Notes: a model not told the origin generated them from the sequence alone. A stretch of DNA of 64,000 nt from an uncultured Poribacteria bacterium (GCA_951812525.1 OX638316.1:868001-932000), one strand, 5' to 3'; shown: positions 1 to 10,488, counted from the first letter of the stretch. Made by a program: numbers and translations.

Positions 1-823
1 TCAGCAATTCATTTTCCGGGACTAAGACCTCAGCAGCAACCTGATTACAAAAGACTTCAATCGGATCTAGATTAGGAGAAGTTATTTCTTCAAAGTCAGT
101 ATTCTGGATAGCACTTTCCCCAAGTGCTATATGAACCAACTCGTGAATGAGCGTAAAAATACGACCATAGGGACTGTCCTTAGGATTAACCACGATTACT
201 GGGAAAGGCCTCTGTGCAACACAGAATCCACGGACTGTTTCCAGTTCAACAGAAAGATGTGTGTTCACGGAAGTATGACAGACCAAAATACCTTTCGCTT
301 CGACAGTCTGTTTCCAAAACTTCAAGGCGGCGTATGGGTCATTTGCTCTGTGTAGATTTGTTCTGTTGAATTCAAGAAATTCCGTTATTTTTTGCACCGC
401 GCGTCCCAGATCCTCATGCCTATTAACATCCAACATAATCTCAGGTGGAGACTCTTCTAATAATTCATAAAGTTCAATGAGAATCTCACGCCTTTCAAAT
501 GCCTCAACGATATTGGCATTTAATCTATAGAGTTGTTCCTCATCAGTCGCGAGTTGTTCAGGCAATACTCGATAATCTGTAAGTGGCTGAAAATCGGTAG
601 GCGGTTTCGGTAGATAGAAAATAGAGATATGGGTTTTATACAGTTTCGCAATTTTTTTTAGCTGCGTAAAGGTGGGTTGCTCTGTTCCATTTTCCCATGC
701 TTCAAGGCGTTTGGCATCTATCCCTAACCTTTTTGCCACGTAATCTATCTCTAACTTGATGCGTCTTTCACGCGCCCATTTGAGAACTTCCGGCGTAATG
801 AGTGCTTTGACAGATTTAGCCAT
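1..823 (-). CDS. XRE-family regulator with ImmA/IrrE metallopeptidase domain (partial)
   Basis: Reading the minus strand from an ATG at 821-823 gives an open frame that runs off the left edge, so the C-terminus is missing. The first ~70 residues look like an XRE/Cro helix-turn-helix (ending near WENGTEQPTFTQLKKIAKLY). A zinc-peptidase motif HELVH lies at residues 227-231 (nt 131-145), followed by a stretch ending VAAEVLVP, the usual ImmA/IrrE pattern. Family members act as cytoplasmic regulators that cleave a partner repressor or antitoxin, or as antitoxin-like controllers. No partner is visible because the downstream side is outside the window. The upstream side is a 278-bp gap before sodC. 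The domain assignment is firm, but the target is unknown. Confidence 0.85.
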   Translation of the reverse strand, partial: MAKSVKALITPEVLKWARERRIKLEIDYVAKRLGIDAKRLEAWENGTEQPTFTQLKKIAKLYKTHISIFYLPKPPTDFQPLTDYRVLPEQLATDEEQLYRLNANIVEAFERREILIELYELLEESPPEIMLDVNRHEDLGRAVQKITEFLEFNRTNLHRANDPYAALKFWKQTVEAKGILVCHTSVNTHLSVELETVRGFCVAQRPFPVIVVNPKDSPYGRIFTLIHELVHIALGESAIQNTDFEEITSPNLDPIEVFCNQVAAEVLVPENELL

Positions 824-1014
824 AATCTGTATCCCTACAAACTGATTGGTTCATTGTAAAATCATCAATTGAGCGATGTTAACTCCAAGAATCACACAAG
901 TAAATAAATCGAACAGCAAAAATATACTTAACATGTCTTACTTACAAGTAATTTAAAGTATACCATAAAAAAATTGAATTGTCAAAAGAGGGTTTGTATA
1001 AACGTGCCACCAAA

Positions 1015-1070
1015 GGCGAGATTAGGATACCTCGCTGACAGAAAAACGGGTGAGGCACAGGACCTCACCC
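1015..1070. repeat. Two palindromic elements downstream of sodC
   Basis: An imperfect GCGAG..CTCGC palindrome (1015-1036) is followed by a perfect 8-bp stem GGGTGAGG / CCTCACCC at 1048-1055 and 1063-1070. They lie 32 bp past the sodC stop on the minus strand and could act as a 3' end stem-loop, but there is no clear T-run. Confidence 0.6.
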
Positions 1071-1101
1071 AACAATATTTGGCAGAAGTGGAATTTTAAG
1101 A

Positions 1102-1677
1102 CTATTCTGCCAACGCAATTGCACCGCAACCGATGCGTGCGCCTGCATCGCCTGACGGCTGCGAGGTGAAATCGTCTGCACCGGCATGGACGACGATGCC
1201 TCTGCCGACAACATCTATGTCAGAACCGGTCCCGATTTCCCAAAGACTTGTCGTCAATTCAATACCGCCTGTGCCGTCCTCACCGACAGTAATATTACCA
1301 AGATCTCCGAGATGGAATTCGCCTTCTCCCCATTTTCCGTGTGCGACACCGGTCGGATTCCAGTGACCACCGGCGGATTTACCGTCAGGTGAACTACAAT
1401 CGCCGTTTTCGTGGATGTGAACGGCATGGATACCCGGAGATGCGTTCTGGATCTCAATGGTAAGTGTGATTTGGTCGCCGTTTTGTGTGAAAGTCGCCAT
1501 TCCGGTTACGCTACTACCGCTCGCTGAACCGATTGTGGCGATTGCCTGTTTCGTTGAAGGGATTGAAAGAACACCTGCTTGTTGTTGTATTCTATCACAA
1601 CTCATCAACACAAGAAAAATACCGATTAGTAAGAGAAATGAGGTATTTATGCCAAGCGTAATTAATCTCTTTTTCAC
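1102..1677 (-). CDS. sodC: Cu/Zn superoxide dismutase, lipoprotein
   Basis: This 191-aa protein converts superoxide to hydrogen peroxide and oxygen outside the cytoplasm. It has a lipoprotein signal with a lipobox ending in Cys27 (LMSC). The copper/zinc ligands are recognisable: HIHENGDC near residue 87, GGHWNP, GEFHLGD, and VVHAGADD towards the C-terminus. The conserved disulfide cysteines are in NGDC and in the terminal ARIGCGAIAL segment. Length fits bacterial SodC. It appears to be a single-gene transcript, with palindromic repeats on both sides. Function is confident; outer or inner membrane placement is not determined. Confidence 0.95.
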   Translation of the reverse strand: MKKRLITLGINTSFLLLIGIFLVLMSCDRIQQQAGVLSIPSTKQAIATIGSASGSSVTGMATFTQNGDQITLTIEIQNASPGIHAVHIHENGDCSSPDGKSAGGHWNPTGVAHGKWGEGEFHLGDLGNITVGEDGTGGIELTTSLWEIGTGSDIDVVGRGIVVHAGADDFTSQPSGDAGARIGCGAIALAE

Positions 1678-2058
1678 TGTTGGGTCCCCCGTTACAACTT
1701 GTTAATCTATGGTAGATTTTAGAATTACCTATACATTGCACATCGATAAGAATAAGTCGGGAATCGGAGTTCCCTCCTACAGAAGAATCATTAAAATGTA
1801 AATGTATTTTCATAATTCACCATAAATGCTAATATTACAGAATCGCGGTGGTAAATTCCTGACCACCTATCCATCAAAATGATAAGGGATTTCACAGGAA
1901 AAGTAAAGGTTAAATATCGAATGTAGAAGGATTTTTTGAGGTCTACCGGCGAGGTTGGGAAACCTCGCCTACCAATTTTAAAGAAAAACCTAGCCTGCCA
2001 ATTTTAAAGCAGAAACCTCGCCTACCGTGCTTGGAAGAGAGTATAGTCGACAACGCGC
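1678..2058. repeat. 381-bp gene-free stretch with palindromic repeats
   Basis: No gene seen. It holds a GTCGGGAATC..TCCCTCCTAC element (1756-1784, same family as copies at 54342, 54376 and 60653). It also has a perfect GGCGAGGTT / AACCTCGCC palindrome at 1948-1969, followed by partial copies spaced by AATTTTAAAG (to about 2028). Confidence 0.6.
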
Positions 2059-3804
2059 CTACGGTGTGTCTTCGTCAATACGGATGAGTTGGTTGGGTTT
2101 GACATTCTTGCGTGTGCTGACAGTGCCGCTGGGCCAGAGGACTTCGATTGTCTCAATAGTGGTGTCCCCGTTTATGCCGAAGATAGCGGTGAGTTCGCTC
2201 TGTGAACAGTAGCTGGAACCGCTCTTGACGGTTCGAGTCTGTGTTCCCAGTGCGGAGGTTACGCGAATCTGCGCACCGATGCCGTCGCGATTGCTCGTTT
2301 GTCCTACGAGTTGGATCTTGATCCACGCATTGCGGTTGCCGCCATCGTTTCGGAAGAGATATGCCGGTCCATTGGAAGTGGTGACGAGTAGGTCCCAATC
2401 ACCGTCGTTGTCGATGTCGCCGTAGGCACCACCCCTCCCGACCATCGGCGTTGCCAAATCAGTGCCGACTTTATCGATCGCATCGGTGAATTTGCCTTGT
2501 CCGTCGTTATGAAATAGGTGAGGGAGTTGCGCATAGGTAACCTGACTCTGAATAGCGTTGATGTCTGTTTCAACATGTCCGTTGGCAGTGAATATGTCAA
2601 GGTTTCCATCAAAATCAAAGTCGAAGAAGAAGCATGCAAAGGTGAGTGTCAATAAGGTAGCGTTTCCGATGTGAGCGGCGGGGGCATCGTCAATGAAAAA
2701 GTCGCCTTCGTTGTGATAGAGGTTGAGCATCTCGTTGGAGAAGTTGCCGATGACGAGGCTCTCCCTACCGGTGCGATCGTAGTCTGCAGCATCAATACCC
2801 ATTGCCCCAGTCGCAACACCGCTCTCGTTATAGGCAATCCCGGCGAGCATTCCGGCTTCAATGAAAGTGCCGTCGCCGTTGTTTTGATAGAGTTTATTGG
2901 GCTGTGTATCGTTCGCTTCAAAAATGTCAGGTAGACCGTCGGCATTGTAATCGAAGATGCAAACGCCGAGTGATTTGCTTGTGCTGTCCTCAATGCGGGC
3001 AATACGAGAGACATCAAGAAACGTGCCGTCCCCACGATTTCTGAAGAGTTTGCTGGACTGACCTGTGTAGGATTCAGGCGTGCAGTAAGATTTATTTTTC
3101 CCGTCGAGGGTACAGTACAGATCGTTCTCTCTGGTCCATTCAACATAGTTTGCCACATAGATGTCGAGGTGTCCATCGTTGTTGTAATCGAACCACGCGC
3201 AGCTTGTGCCGAAACCCGGATTATGGATACCGGCTACTTCTGTGACATCAACAAAGGTACCGTCACCACGGTTCTGAAAGAGTCGGTCAGCTTCAAGGGT
3301 GCTGATATAGACATCTGGATCACCGTCGTTATCGTAATCGGCGACGGCGACACCCATACCGTAGAGTGGTGTAGCGAGTCCCGCGGCTTCGGTGACATCG
3401 GTGAAGGTGCCGTCTCGGTTGTTCCGGTAGAGCATCATCGTCTGCCGCTTCTGGGTTGGATTGCCGTCCCAGTCTTTCCCGTTGACGAGAATGATGTCTT
3501 GCCAACCGTCGGTGTCGTAGTCGAGGAAAGCACATCCTGATCCCATCGTTTCAGGGAGGTATTTTTCGCCGAAAGCACCGGTGTTATGGATAAAGTCGAT
3601 GCCTGCGGCATGTGTAATGTTGGTGAACTGCGGCAAGTTTTGCGCAGCGGCGTTTAAAGAGAGGAAAAAGCAGCAGAATATTATATTGGCTATCAGCAGC
3701 CAGCAGTCAACAGTCGGCGTGAATTTGGGTATCGCGGGCGTTCTACAACCCACTACTGACGGCTGATAACCGATGGCTGACCGCCACTTTAGACAGAAAT
3801 CCAT
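2059..3804 (-). CDS. FG-GAP/VCBS repeat protein with UnbV/ASPIC C-terminal domain (CRTAC1-like)
   Basis: This is a secreted protein of 581 aa from the chosen start. It contains repeated calcium-binding FG-GAP-type blades ([69 protein letters not shown]) predicted to form a beta-propeller. A UnbV/ASPIC domain follows ([17 protein letters not shown], ending [11 protein letters not shown]). The ATG at 3802-3804 is preferred over the one at 3817-3819 because a strong GGAGGAGG ribosome site precedes it. It overlaps the upstream oxidoreductase by 16 bp, so translation is probably coupled. Part of the signal-peptide region is encoded by an interspersed repeat (about 3690-3790). Ligand and role are unknown. 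Confidence 0.85.
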   Translation of the reverse strand: MDFCLKWRSAIGYQPSVVGCRTPAIPKFTPTVDCWLLIANIIFCCFFLSLNAAAQNLPQFTNITHAAGIDFIHNTGAFGEKYLPETMGSGCAFLDYDTDGWQDIILVNGKDWDGNPTQKRQTMMLYRNNRDGTFTDVTEAAGLATPLYGMGVAVADYDNDGDPDVYISTLEADRLFQNRGDGTFVDVTEVAGIHNPGFGTSCAWFDYNNDGHLDIYVANYVEWTRENDLYCTLDGKNKSYCTPESYTGQSSKLFRNRGDGTFLDVSRIARIEDSTSKSLGVCIFDYNADGLPDIFEANDTQPNKLYQNNGDGTFIEAGMLAGIAYNESGVATGAMGIDAADYDRTGRESLVIGNFSNEMLNLYHNEGDFFIDDAPAAHIGNATLLTLTFACFFFDFDFDGNLDIFTANGHVETDINAIQSQVTYAQLPHLFHNDGQGKFTDAIDKVGTDLATPMVGRGGAYGDIDNDGDWDLLVTTSNGPAYLFRNDGGNRNAWIKIQLVGQTSNRDGIGAQIRVTSALGTQTRTVKSGSSYCSQSELTAIFGINGDTTIETIEVLWPSGTVSTRKNVKPNQLIRIDEDTP

Positions 3805-4949
3805 CGATCCTCCTCCCATGAGGTTAGGATGGCAGTCTGCACATCGGCAACTGCAGCAGCTTCCCGGAAACCTGGATTTGCTTGCTTTCCTGCGTGGATA
3901 GCCTGTAAGAATTGGTAGGTTTCGATCGTCTTCAGATCGTCGTAGCCCAATCCAACACCCGGACCGGGGTTAAAATCGGCGTGGAAGGGATGGCTGGGAC
4001 CGCTCAGTATACGCGTGTATCCGTCAGGGAAGCCGTCCTCAGCGGGAAGATAAAGTTCCAGTTCGTTCATCTGCTCGAAATTCCAACGCAACGCACCTTC
4101 GGTTCCATGCACCTCAAACGCCATTTCACACTTCGGTCCGTTAATAATTCTGCACGCCTCAAATGTCCCGCGGACACCATTCTCAAATCGGACTAACACT
4201 CCGACATAGTCTTCGTTCGTAACAGCATCCATTTTGCCATCCGTCCCAAGGGAGAAGTGCGTACCACTACCTGCCGCCGCTACCGGACGTTGAGGAATAA
4301 ATGTCTCCTGTTGTGAGACAACGCTGTCAACACCGCCAACAATAAAATGTGCCATGTCAATGACATGGGAAATCAGGTCGCCGAGCGTGCCGAGTCCAGC
4401 AATCTCTTTTTGAAAACGCCACGAAAGTACTGCGCGCGGATGCGCGGCGTAACCAGCAAAAAACCTACCGCGATAGTGGGTTAACGTGCCGAGTTTCCCG
4501 TCCGAAATCAGTTGGCGTGCGTATTGGACAACTGGTGCCCATCTGTAATTATAGCCGACCCCCGTGAAGACCCCTGTCCGCTGTGCAGCGGCGTAGATAG
4601 CCTTCGTTTCAGCAGGATTCCGTCCAACGGGTTTCTCACAGAAGACGTGCTTCCCAGCAGCTGACGCTGCCTCGACAATCTCAAGGTGCATGTTATTTGG
4701 CGCGGCGATATTGACGACCTGTACATCCTCGCTCTCTATGACCTGCCGATAGTCAGTCGTTGTACGTTCAAATCCGAAGCGTGCTTTTGCTTCGGCTGTG
4801 CGTTCGATAACGTCATCCGCACAGATGACGAGTTTGGGTTGAAGGGGACTGTCGTGAAATCGGTCTGTGATCTGGCGATATGCGCGGGCATGCGTCATAC
4901 CCATCCATCCCATTCCGATAATGCCTATGCCTATTGTGTGTTTTTCCAT
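3789..4949 (-). CDS. Gfo/Idh/MocA family NAD(P)-dependent oxidoreductase
   Basis: 386 aa. The N-terminal Rossmann fold has the GIIGMGWMG dinucleotide motif near residue 10, and the family CEKPVGRN motif (EKP lysine) is present near residue 110. A C-terminal alpha/beta domain carries a [13 protein letters not shown] segment typical of sugar or inositol dehydrogenases. The likely reaction is oxidation or reduction of a cyclic polyol or sugar derivative with NAD(P). The substrate cannot be assigned. No signal peptide, so cytoplasmic. Its 3' end overlaps the start of the FG-GAP/UnbV gene, so the two are probably co-transcribed. Confidence 0.92.
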   Translation of the reverse strand: MEKHTIGIGIIGMGWMGMTHARAYRQITDRFHDSPLQPKLVICADDVIERTAEAKARFGFERTTTDYRQVIESEDVQVVNIAAPNNMHLEIVEAASAAGKHVFCEKPVGRNPAETKAIYAAAQRTGVFTGVGYNYRWAPVVQYARQLISDGKLGTLTHYRGRFFAGYAAHPRAVLSWRFQKEIAGLGTLGDLISHVIDMAHFIVGGVDSVVSQQETFIPQRPVAAAGSGTHFSLGTDGKMDAVTNEDYVGVLVRFENGVRGTFEACRIINGPKCEMAFEVHGTEGALRWNFEQMNELELYLPAEDGFPDGYTRILSGPSHPFHADFNPGPGVGLGYDDLKTIETYQFLQAIHAGKQANPGFREAAAVADVQTAILTSWEEDRWISV

Positions 4950-5125
4950 TCTTTTAGTATACGTGTTGGGTTTCCATATAATCAGCCCAACCTATAGCAC
5001 TAGTGATTTAATAGTACAGAGTTGTGTTTCACTTGAATATCTCCGCAATGGCGGTGTACGGATCAAGTACAATTTCTTTTGCGATACCAACGCTTGGTTG
5101 CGAGCGTTCAACCCAACCTACTAGA

Positions 5126-5845
5126 CTATCTTGGTCTGAATGTGCTACCTTTTTTTAGATTTCCCCAGGTGGTTGCAAGTTTGGTCCGCGGCTCGACAGG
5201 ACGTGGTTTTCCAGGACCGCCATTCTTGACATTTGGACCCGTGATCTCGACATCATCAAAATGTGCCTGTCCATCTGCAACAACGAGTCCGGCTTGCCCG
5301 CCTTTTAATGGATCATCGTCAATAGCCGTAAACACTTCGTCGTTGACTTTGAATTCAAGAGTGCCATCTTCGTGAATAGTGGCAGTCATCTCATACCACG
5401 TATCAATTTCGGCATCAAATGAATAGATGACGGGAAACCAATTGTCCCGAAGTGCCTTTACAAGTCGGACGGTGCCGAAAACGTAGTCTATAAAAAAGAG
5501 ATAACGGCTATCCTCCTCACCCCTATCGTGGAGTGTAAGTCCAATGCTTGGAGGTTCATTCTTGTCTTTTACTAATTTCGCACGACAAGAGAGAGAGTAG
5601 TTCTTCCATGTGAGTTCACCTGTGAGCCAGAGGCTCATAAAACCCGGCAGAAAGATTTCGCCGACGGCTTCACCGTCATCAATCCACCACTTTTCAACCT
5701 GTCGGTCAAGATTAAAAATTTTCCACTCACGGATATCTTTGTCCTCAAAATCGTCGCGCCATGTCCCCGCCAGGACAGGTTGCCATGCCTGTATTGAAAA
5801 GCAGGCGACCGTGATGATTGCGATTACTGGTATGAATTTTTTCAT
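5126..5845 (-). CDS. Secreted LamG/concanavalin-like domain protein
   Basis: 239 aa with a signal peptide (MKKFIPVIAIITVACFS, cleavage near VLAG). The mature part, from WRDDFEDKDIREWKIFN to HFDDVEITGPN, has the pattern of a laminin-G/DUF1080-like jelly-roll that binds or hydrolyses carbohydrate. No catalytic residues can be assigned. The tail KLATTWGNLKK resembles that of the LamG protein at 34723-35472 (KLTTVWARLKAN). Only 10 bp separate it from the upstream helicase gene stop, so it is probably the last gene of that transcript. Confidence 0.7.
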   Translation of the reverse strand: MKKFIPVIAIITVACFSIQAWQPVLAGTWRDDFEDKDIREWKIFNLDRQVEKWWIDDGEAVGEIFLPGFMSLWLTGELTWKNYSLSCRAKLVKDKNEPPSIGLTLHDRGEEDSRYLFFIDYVFGTVRLVKALRDNWFPVIYSFDAEIDTWYEMTATIHEDGTLEFKVNDEVFTAIDDDPLKGGQAGLVVADGQAHFDDVEITGPNVKNGGPGKPRPVEPRTKLATTWGNLKKGSTFRPR

Positions 5846-5855
5846 TTTCTTCTCC

Positions 5856-8800
5856 TTATGCTTCGGTGATTATACATTGTCCATCTGGATCCGCATAGGG
5901 GCAAGAGCAGCAATGGTTAAGATTTTTCCCATAATCTCCCCGCTGCAGCGCTGAGATTCGTTTTATCCATTGTTCCTGAATTTCCTGCAGCTGTGATGCC
6001 GTAAAACGCTTCTGCTCGCATCGATTGTGTTGAGAAAAAAAGAAATTAATTGTCAAAGTCGATTGGCTTGGATAACGCCGATGCAAGAGTAAGCTGTAAA
6101 GTTCCATTTCCAGACGGCAGTCATCTATATCCTGCACCTCACCGGTTTTGTAATTGATTACTTGCCAGTCTCCTGTCTCATCTCTAAAGAGTCTATCAAA
6201 TCCGGCATCAATGATATGCCCGTTAATATCGGCGTGAATTTGTTGATTGGTAGAGGTTTCGGATGCATTAAAAACAGTTTCTCCGAGTTCAGAATTAAGA
6301 AAATTATTCGCATGCATACGAAACGCCGGTTCTGATCCGTTGGTTACCTCAGGATAGCTCTTGGATACCTGATCAATCAGTAGGTCAAGATTTTCTGCAT
6401 CTGAGCGGCGTCTGATTCGTGAGAGCGTGTAGCGGATCGCAGCGTCCACCTCATCCGAATCGGCCTCCCCTCGTCCATTCACTGGAATCTGCAACTCATT
6501 TTCCAATTGATATCGTAGCGGACACCGCGCATAGTTCGCAAGCTCCTCTACAGAGAAGGCTGTAGGAACTTCAGTTGGTTCCAATTCTGATGGGATAAAC
6601 TCCGGAAATTCGACAGACGTTGTTTCATCGGAAGCTTCATCGGTAGCAATAATGTTTTCAAGTGGTCGGTTGGTATCAGAAAACACTTCGAGTGTGAAAG
6701 GTAGGTTTGACAAATTGTCTTCTTCACCGATGCTGAGATGTTTATGAAGCCATTCGAGCATCTGCCGCGGTTTGCCCGTGTCTGATAACGTTCCTGATAA
6801 AATGAGCCGATCGCGGGCACGTGTTGCCCCAACATAAAATAAACGTTTCTTTTCGGCATTTTCTTTTTTTCTTGATCGGTCTTTCATGTGTGAAACGATG
6901 CGAGGTTCAGTTTTTCTGTAATCCTTATCAGGATTAAGAGGACTAAAACCGATCCCGAAGATCTCATCAATGAAAGGCTCTCTATCGCTTTGCCCGCCGC
7001 GATCCAGACATGGAAGGATCACGACCGGAAATTGAAGCCCTTTAGCGGCATGGATTGTCATGATTTGGACCGCGCCGCTGTCTGCGTCAATCGGTGCTTG
7101 CCCTTCACGAGGCTCTTCGGTAATTAAGATATCCAGAAATTCGATGAAATCTGGAAGTATTCGCCTACTTTCATCTCCGTCAAAGTTTCTCGCGAGTTCT
7201 AAGAGTTTTTGATAGTTTGCCCACCGTTGCTGTCCCTGCTTCCCGGTTTGCAACGTTCCAATCATTCCTGTTTCATTAACGATGGTTAAGATGAGTTGGT
7301 TTACAGACATACGGTGCGCAATCTGGATGTGTCTTTTTAGGATGTCTATAGCGTTTCTGAGATTATCAGAAGGTGCTCGGTACGCTTCCGCTTTGTCCCA
7401 GAAGTCTGTTCCTTCTTGTTGTGAAATTTCATATAGCTCAGTATCGGATATACCGAAGGCGGGCCCCCGAAGGACTCCGATGAGAGAGGTCTGTTTTTTT
7501 TCTGGTGTGTCAAGGAAGTTAAGGTAATTCCAGATGTCGTAGATTTCCTGTCTTTGATAGAAACCGATGCCACCTGTGGTAAGGTAAGGAATATCTCTCT
7601 CAAGTAAGGCGTGCTCAATATCAGGGAGATGTCTTCTGCTGCGGATCAGTATGGCAATGTCGCCATAGGCAATCGGACGTTCCGATTCCTTTCCATCCTC
7701 GCCCCGCACCGACACACTCTCTTTTCCGATTTTCATATTTTTGATATGGTGAGCGATAAGAGCGTATTCGTTTGCTGCGTCGTCGCCCCTTGTTCCCAAA
7801 AGAATCTGGACAGCACCGTTTGTACTTGTGCCTCGCGCTTTGATAAGAGATTCATAGGGCACTTCAAAATCACTTTCGTTCCCGTTACCCATCAAACGCT
7901 CGAAAAAATAATTGACGAACTCAATAACATTGTGAAGGGATCGGAAATTCTCTTGTAGGGGGATATTCTCACCTCCGGCATCGGTGAGCTCTCGCTGTGT
8001 TTTTTTAAATACACGGACATCAGCACCGCGAAATGCATAAATACTCTGTTTCGGATCACCGACAATGAAAAGTTTTGCGTTCTTGAGATCGTTTGTGAGC
8101 AGCATTACCAAGTCGTACTGTAATTTGTTTGTGTCCTGATATTCATCTACCATATAGTACTTGTAGCGTTTTACTAATTCTTGTCGGATTTCTGTGTTGT
8201 CTTGGAGTAAGGTACGGGTTTTCAGCTGCAGGTCATTGAAATCAAGTTTGCCTTGGGAAAACTTGGCAGTTTGATAGGCGTTGGCGATTTTTTGGTAGAG
8301 CGTGAGCAAGTCACGGGTTGTGCTAAGCAGAAAATCGTCATCTGTTTCATCCCCCGCCTCAACAACGGGAGTGGTTTTAATCTTTTCCACAGCCGATACC
8401 AGAAAGTCGATTTCGGTGTCAATGTCCGTTGTTTTAACCCTTCTGCCGAGAAAATCGTTTTTTGCGATACTACCGGTCTTCGTTGTAATTAGATCTGCGA
8501 TTTTTTTTAGCACGCCCATCACTTCAGGTAAGTCGGGATCTTTCTCAGGTAACGCTTCTAATTTGTGAACTAAAGGTGTAACTGATATAGCATTTTTGCC
8601 CTTCGCACGCTGCAAAACAGTATTTAAGCATTGGATGAATTTGGCAACATCGCCCTCCGACATTAATTCGGCGCGAATAATTTGTTCCCAAGCGTCCGGC
8701 AACTGTGCATGGTGCTGATTGCCATAAACATCCCTGATGAGACGCTCAATTGTATCGCGCTGGTTGACCATCGTGGAAAAAAGGTCTTCCAGTTTCTGCC

Positions 8801-9296
8801 GTCCCCCATAGCGTTTTAGCAAGCGCGTGAGTTCGCCACGATGTTCACTCTCCTCGTTTGTGGCAATGTCCTTAAGGATTTCCCGAAGGATGCGTTGTAG
8901 TAAAAGTTTTTGATCGATGCCCTGCAAGACGCTGAAGTTGGCTGGAACACGGGCTTGGAAGGGAAATTCTCTCAGGATACGTGAGCAGAAAGCGTGGATA
9001 GTTGAGATGGGTGCCGAATTCATTTCTTCGCGAAAGCGTTGAAGTGAATTGCTCCGTTCTGAGCTGTTGCCTCCTTCTTGAAGGGACAGCTGCTCGGTAA
9101 CTCGTTCTCTCATTTCAGCAGCGGCTTTCTCGGTGAAAGTGATAGCGACAATTTCCCGCGGTGTAACATCGCCTTCGCGCAAAATTTCGAGGTAACGCTC
9201 GACCAACACAGTAGTCTTTCCGGATCCGGCACCGGCGGTTACGCAGACGTGTTTTTTTATGTTAAGGGCTTTTTCTTGGCTCGGGGTTAATTGCAT
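5856..9296 (-). CDS. UvrD/AddA-type helicase with C-terminal RecB/Cas4-like nuclease domain
   Basis: About 1146 aa. SF1A helicase motifs are clear: Walker A AGAGSGKT (residues 21-28), AITFTEKAAAEM, DEYQDTN, VGDPKQSIYAFRGAD, MTIHAAKGLQFPVV and VGATRARDRLIL. The C-terminus has a Cas4/AddB-style cysteine set: one in YARCPLRY and three in a terminal CCSCPY..C segment, suggesting an Fe-S cluster. In the nuclease motif the usual DYK reads INYKTG, with Asn (codon 6153-6155) replacing the catalytic Asp. The family processes double-strand ends for recombination or repair. No AddB-like partner is nearby. A GTG 39 bp upstream (9335) is an alternative start; the ATG matches the family's LTPSQ N-terminus. 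Confidence 0.88.
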   Translation of the reverse strand: MQLTPSQEKALNIKKHVCVTAGAGSGKTTVLVERYLEILREGDVTPREIVAITFTEKAAAEMRERVTEQLSLQEGGNSSERSNSLQRFREEMNSAPISTIHAFCSRILREFPFQARVPANFSVLQGIDQKLLLQRILREILKDIATNEESEHRGELTRLLKRYGGRQKLEDLFSTMVNQRDTIERLIRDVYGNQHHAQLPDAWEQIIRAELMSEGDVAKFIQCLNTVLQRAKGKNAISVTPLVHKLEALPEKDPDLPEVMGVLKKIADLITTKTGSIAKNDFLGRRVKTTDIDTEIDFLVSAVEKIKTTPVVEAGDETDDDFLLSTTRDLLTLYQKIANAYQTAKFSQGKLDFNDLQLKTRTLLQDNTEIRQELVKRYKYYMVDEYQDTNKLQYDLVMLLTNDLKNAKLFIVGDPKQSIYAFRGADVRVFKKTQRELTDAGGENIPLQENFRSLHNVIEFVNYFFERLMGNGNESDFEVPYESLIKARGTSTNGAVQILLGTRGDDAANEYALIAHHIKNMKIGKESVSVRGEDGKESERPIAYGDIAILIRSRRHLPDIEHALLERDIPYLTTGGIGFYQRQEIYDIWNYLNFLDTPEKKQTSLIGVLRGPAFGISDTELYEISQQEGTDFWDKAEAYRAPSDNLRNAIDILKRHIQIAHRMSVNQLILTIVNETGMIGTLQTGKQGQQRWANYQKLLELARNFDGDESRRILPDFIEFLDILITEEPREGQAPIDADSGAVQIMTIHAAKGLQFPVVILPCLDRGGQSDREPFIDEIFGIGFSPLNPDKDYRKTEPRIVSHMKDRSRKKENAEKKRLFYVGATRARDRLILSGTLSDTGKPRQMLEWLHKHLSIGEEDNLSNLPFTLEVFSDTNRPLENIIATDEASDETTSVEFPEFIPSELEPTEVPTAFSVEELANYARCPLRYQLENELQIPVNGRGEADSDEVDAAIRYTLSRIRRRSDAENLDLLIDQVSKSYPEVTNGSEPAFRMHANNFLNSELGETVFNASETSTNQQIHADINGHIIDAGFDRLFRDETGDWQVINYKTGEVQDIDDCRLEMELYSLLLHRRYPSQSTLTINFFFSQHNRCEQKRFTASQLQEIQEQWIKRISALQRGDYGKNLNHCCSCPYADPDGQCIITEA

Positions 9297-9356
9297 TTTT
9301 TTTACTATATGGTTGTGTTTGCTGGTTGACGGCACGACGGCGCGTGCCTACTACTT

Positions 9357-10430
9357 TTAATCTGGTAGCGGGACGACCATCTCCGCTGATATTGCAAGTT
9401 GGATGATGTCCCCAGGCTTTTTTGCTTCGGTGCCGGGGTTGTAGTGAACGGCTTTGAGCGGGATGTCTGCAGCTATCAATTGGTATTCCTCCACCCTACC
9501 CAAATAGTTGACGGCTGTAACCGTAGCGTTTACCCGGTTCTCAGCAGAACTACTGCCATTACTATCAACAATAAGTGCTTCTGGTCGAATTGAACACTGC
9601 ACGGACGTTCCTTGTGTCAGTTCGTGATACACGGTTTTGGAGTGGAGTGTTCCGACAGGCGTTTCGATTGTAGCAGTGCCGTTTGCGGCATGTTGGACTT
9701 TACCTGAGATAAAATTAGTTTCACCGATGAAGCTTGCCACAAAAGCGTTTTTTGGGAACTGATACACCTCACGGGGTGTACCAACCTGAACGATAACGCC
9801 GTCCTGCATAATTGCCATCCGATGCGCCATAGAGAGGGCATCGACCTGGTCGTGTGTAACGTAGAAGGTTGTGATATTTGTGCGATCGTGAATCTGTTTT
9901 ATCTCATCACGCATCTGCTGCCGGAGCGCGGCATCAAGGTTGCTAATCGGTTCATCGAGGAGCAGAACGCTGGGTTCAATGACAAGGGCGCGTGCGAGTG
10001 CAATGCGCTGTTGTTGTCCACCAGAAAGTGTGTTGACAGCGCGATCGTGATAGTCTTCCATTTGCACCATCTCCAGGGCGCGGGCAATCTTTTCCTGCCG
10101 TTCAGGTTTTTCAAGCTTGCGAAGCGTTAGTCCGTATTCAATATTCTCGGCGACAGACATGTGGGGCCACAGGGCATAGTTTTGGAACACCATTCCTGTA
10201 TTGCGCTGGTGCGGCGGCACATTGTTCACGACGGTGTCGTCAAATCGTAATTCACCAGTATCGGGTTTATAGAAGCCAGCAACGATACGGAGAAAGGTCG
10301 ATTTGCCGCAACCGGACGGACCAAGGAGAAAGAAAAATTCGCCTTTCTCAATTTTTAGGCTCACGTCGTTGACAGCGAGCGTTGTATCGAATGCTTTTGT
10401 GACATGGTTTAATTCAACTGCAACTGCCAT
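9357..10430 (-). CDS. ABC transporter ATP-binding protein (UgpC/PotA/MalK type)
   Basis: 357 aa. Walker A GPSGCGKS near residue 38, Q-loop in MVFQNYALWPHMS, signature LSGGQQQR, Walker B LLLDEPISNLD, and H-loop VTHDQ. A TOBE-type regulatory domain follows (from about residue 240; CSIRPEAL). This is the layout of ATPases that energise import of sugars, polyamines or iron. No permease or binding-protein gene is adjacent, so it may be shared by several importers. It lies between the SUMF1-like lipoprotein gene (58-bp gap) and the helicase gene (60-bp gap) on the same strand. Confidence 0.9.
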   Translation of the reverse strand: MAVAVELNHVTKAFDTTLAVNDVSLKIEKGEFFFLLGPSGCGKSTFLRIVAGFYKPDTGELRFDDTVVNNVPPHQRNTGMVFQNYALWPHMSVAENIEYGLTLRKLEKPERQEKIARALEMVQMEDYHDRAVNTLSGGQQQRIALARALVIEPSVLLLDEPISNLDAALRQQMRDEIKQIHDRTNITTFYVTHDQVDALSMAHRMAIMQDGVIVQVGTPREVYQFPKNAFVASFIGETNFISGKVQHAANGTATIETPVGTLHSKTVYHELTQGTSVQCSIRPEALIVDSNGSSSAENRVNATVTAVNYLGRVEEYQLIAADIPLKAVHYNPGTEAKKPGDIIQLAISAEMVVPLPD

Positions 10431-10488
10431 TTTTTATCCTTGCTCTAAGCGAGAAATAAGGGAAGATTGTGGTGCCTTACTGATTTTT

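Noticed and set aside
4867-5375. Plus-strand frames of ~85-98 aa between the oxidoreductase and LamG genes
   Set aside because: They read through interspersed repeats and the antisense of real genes, with no ribosome site or domain.
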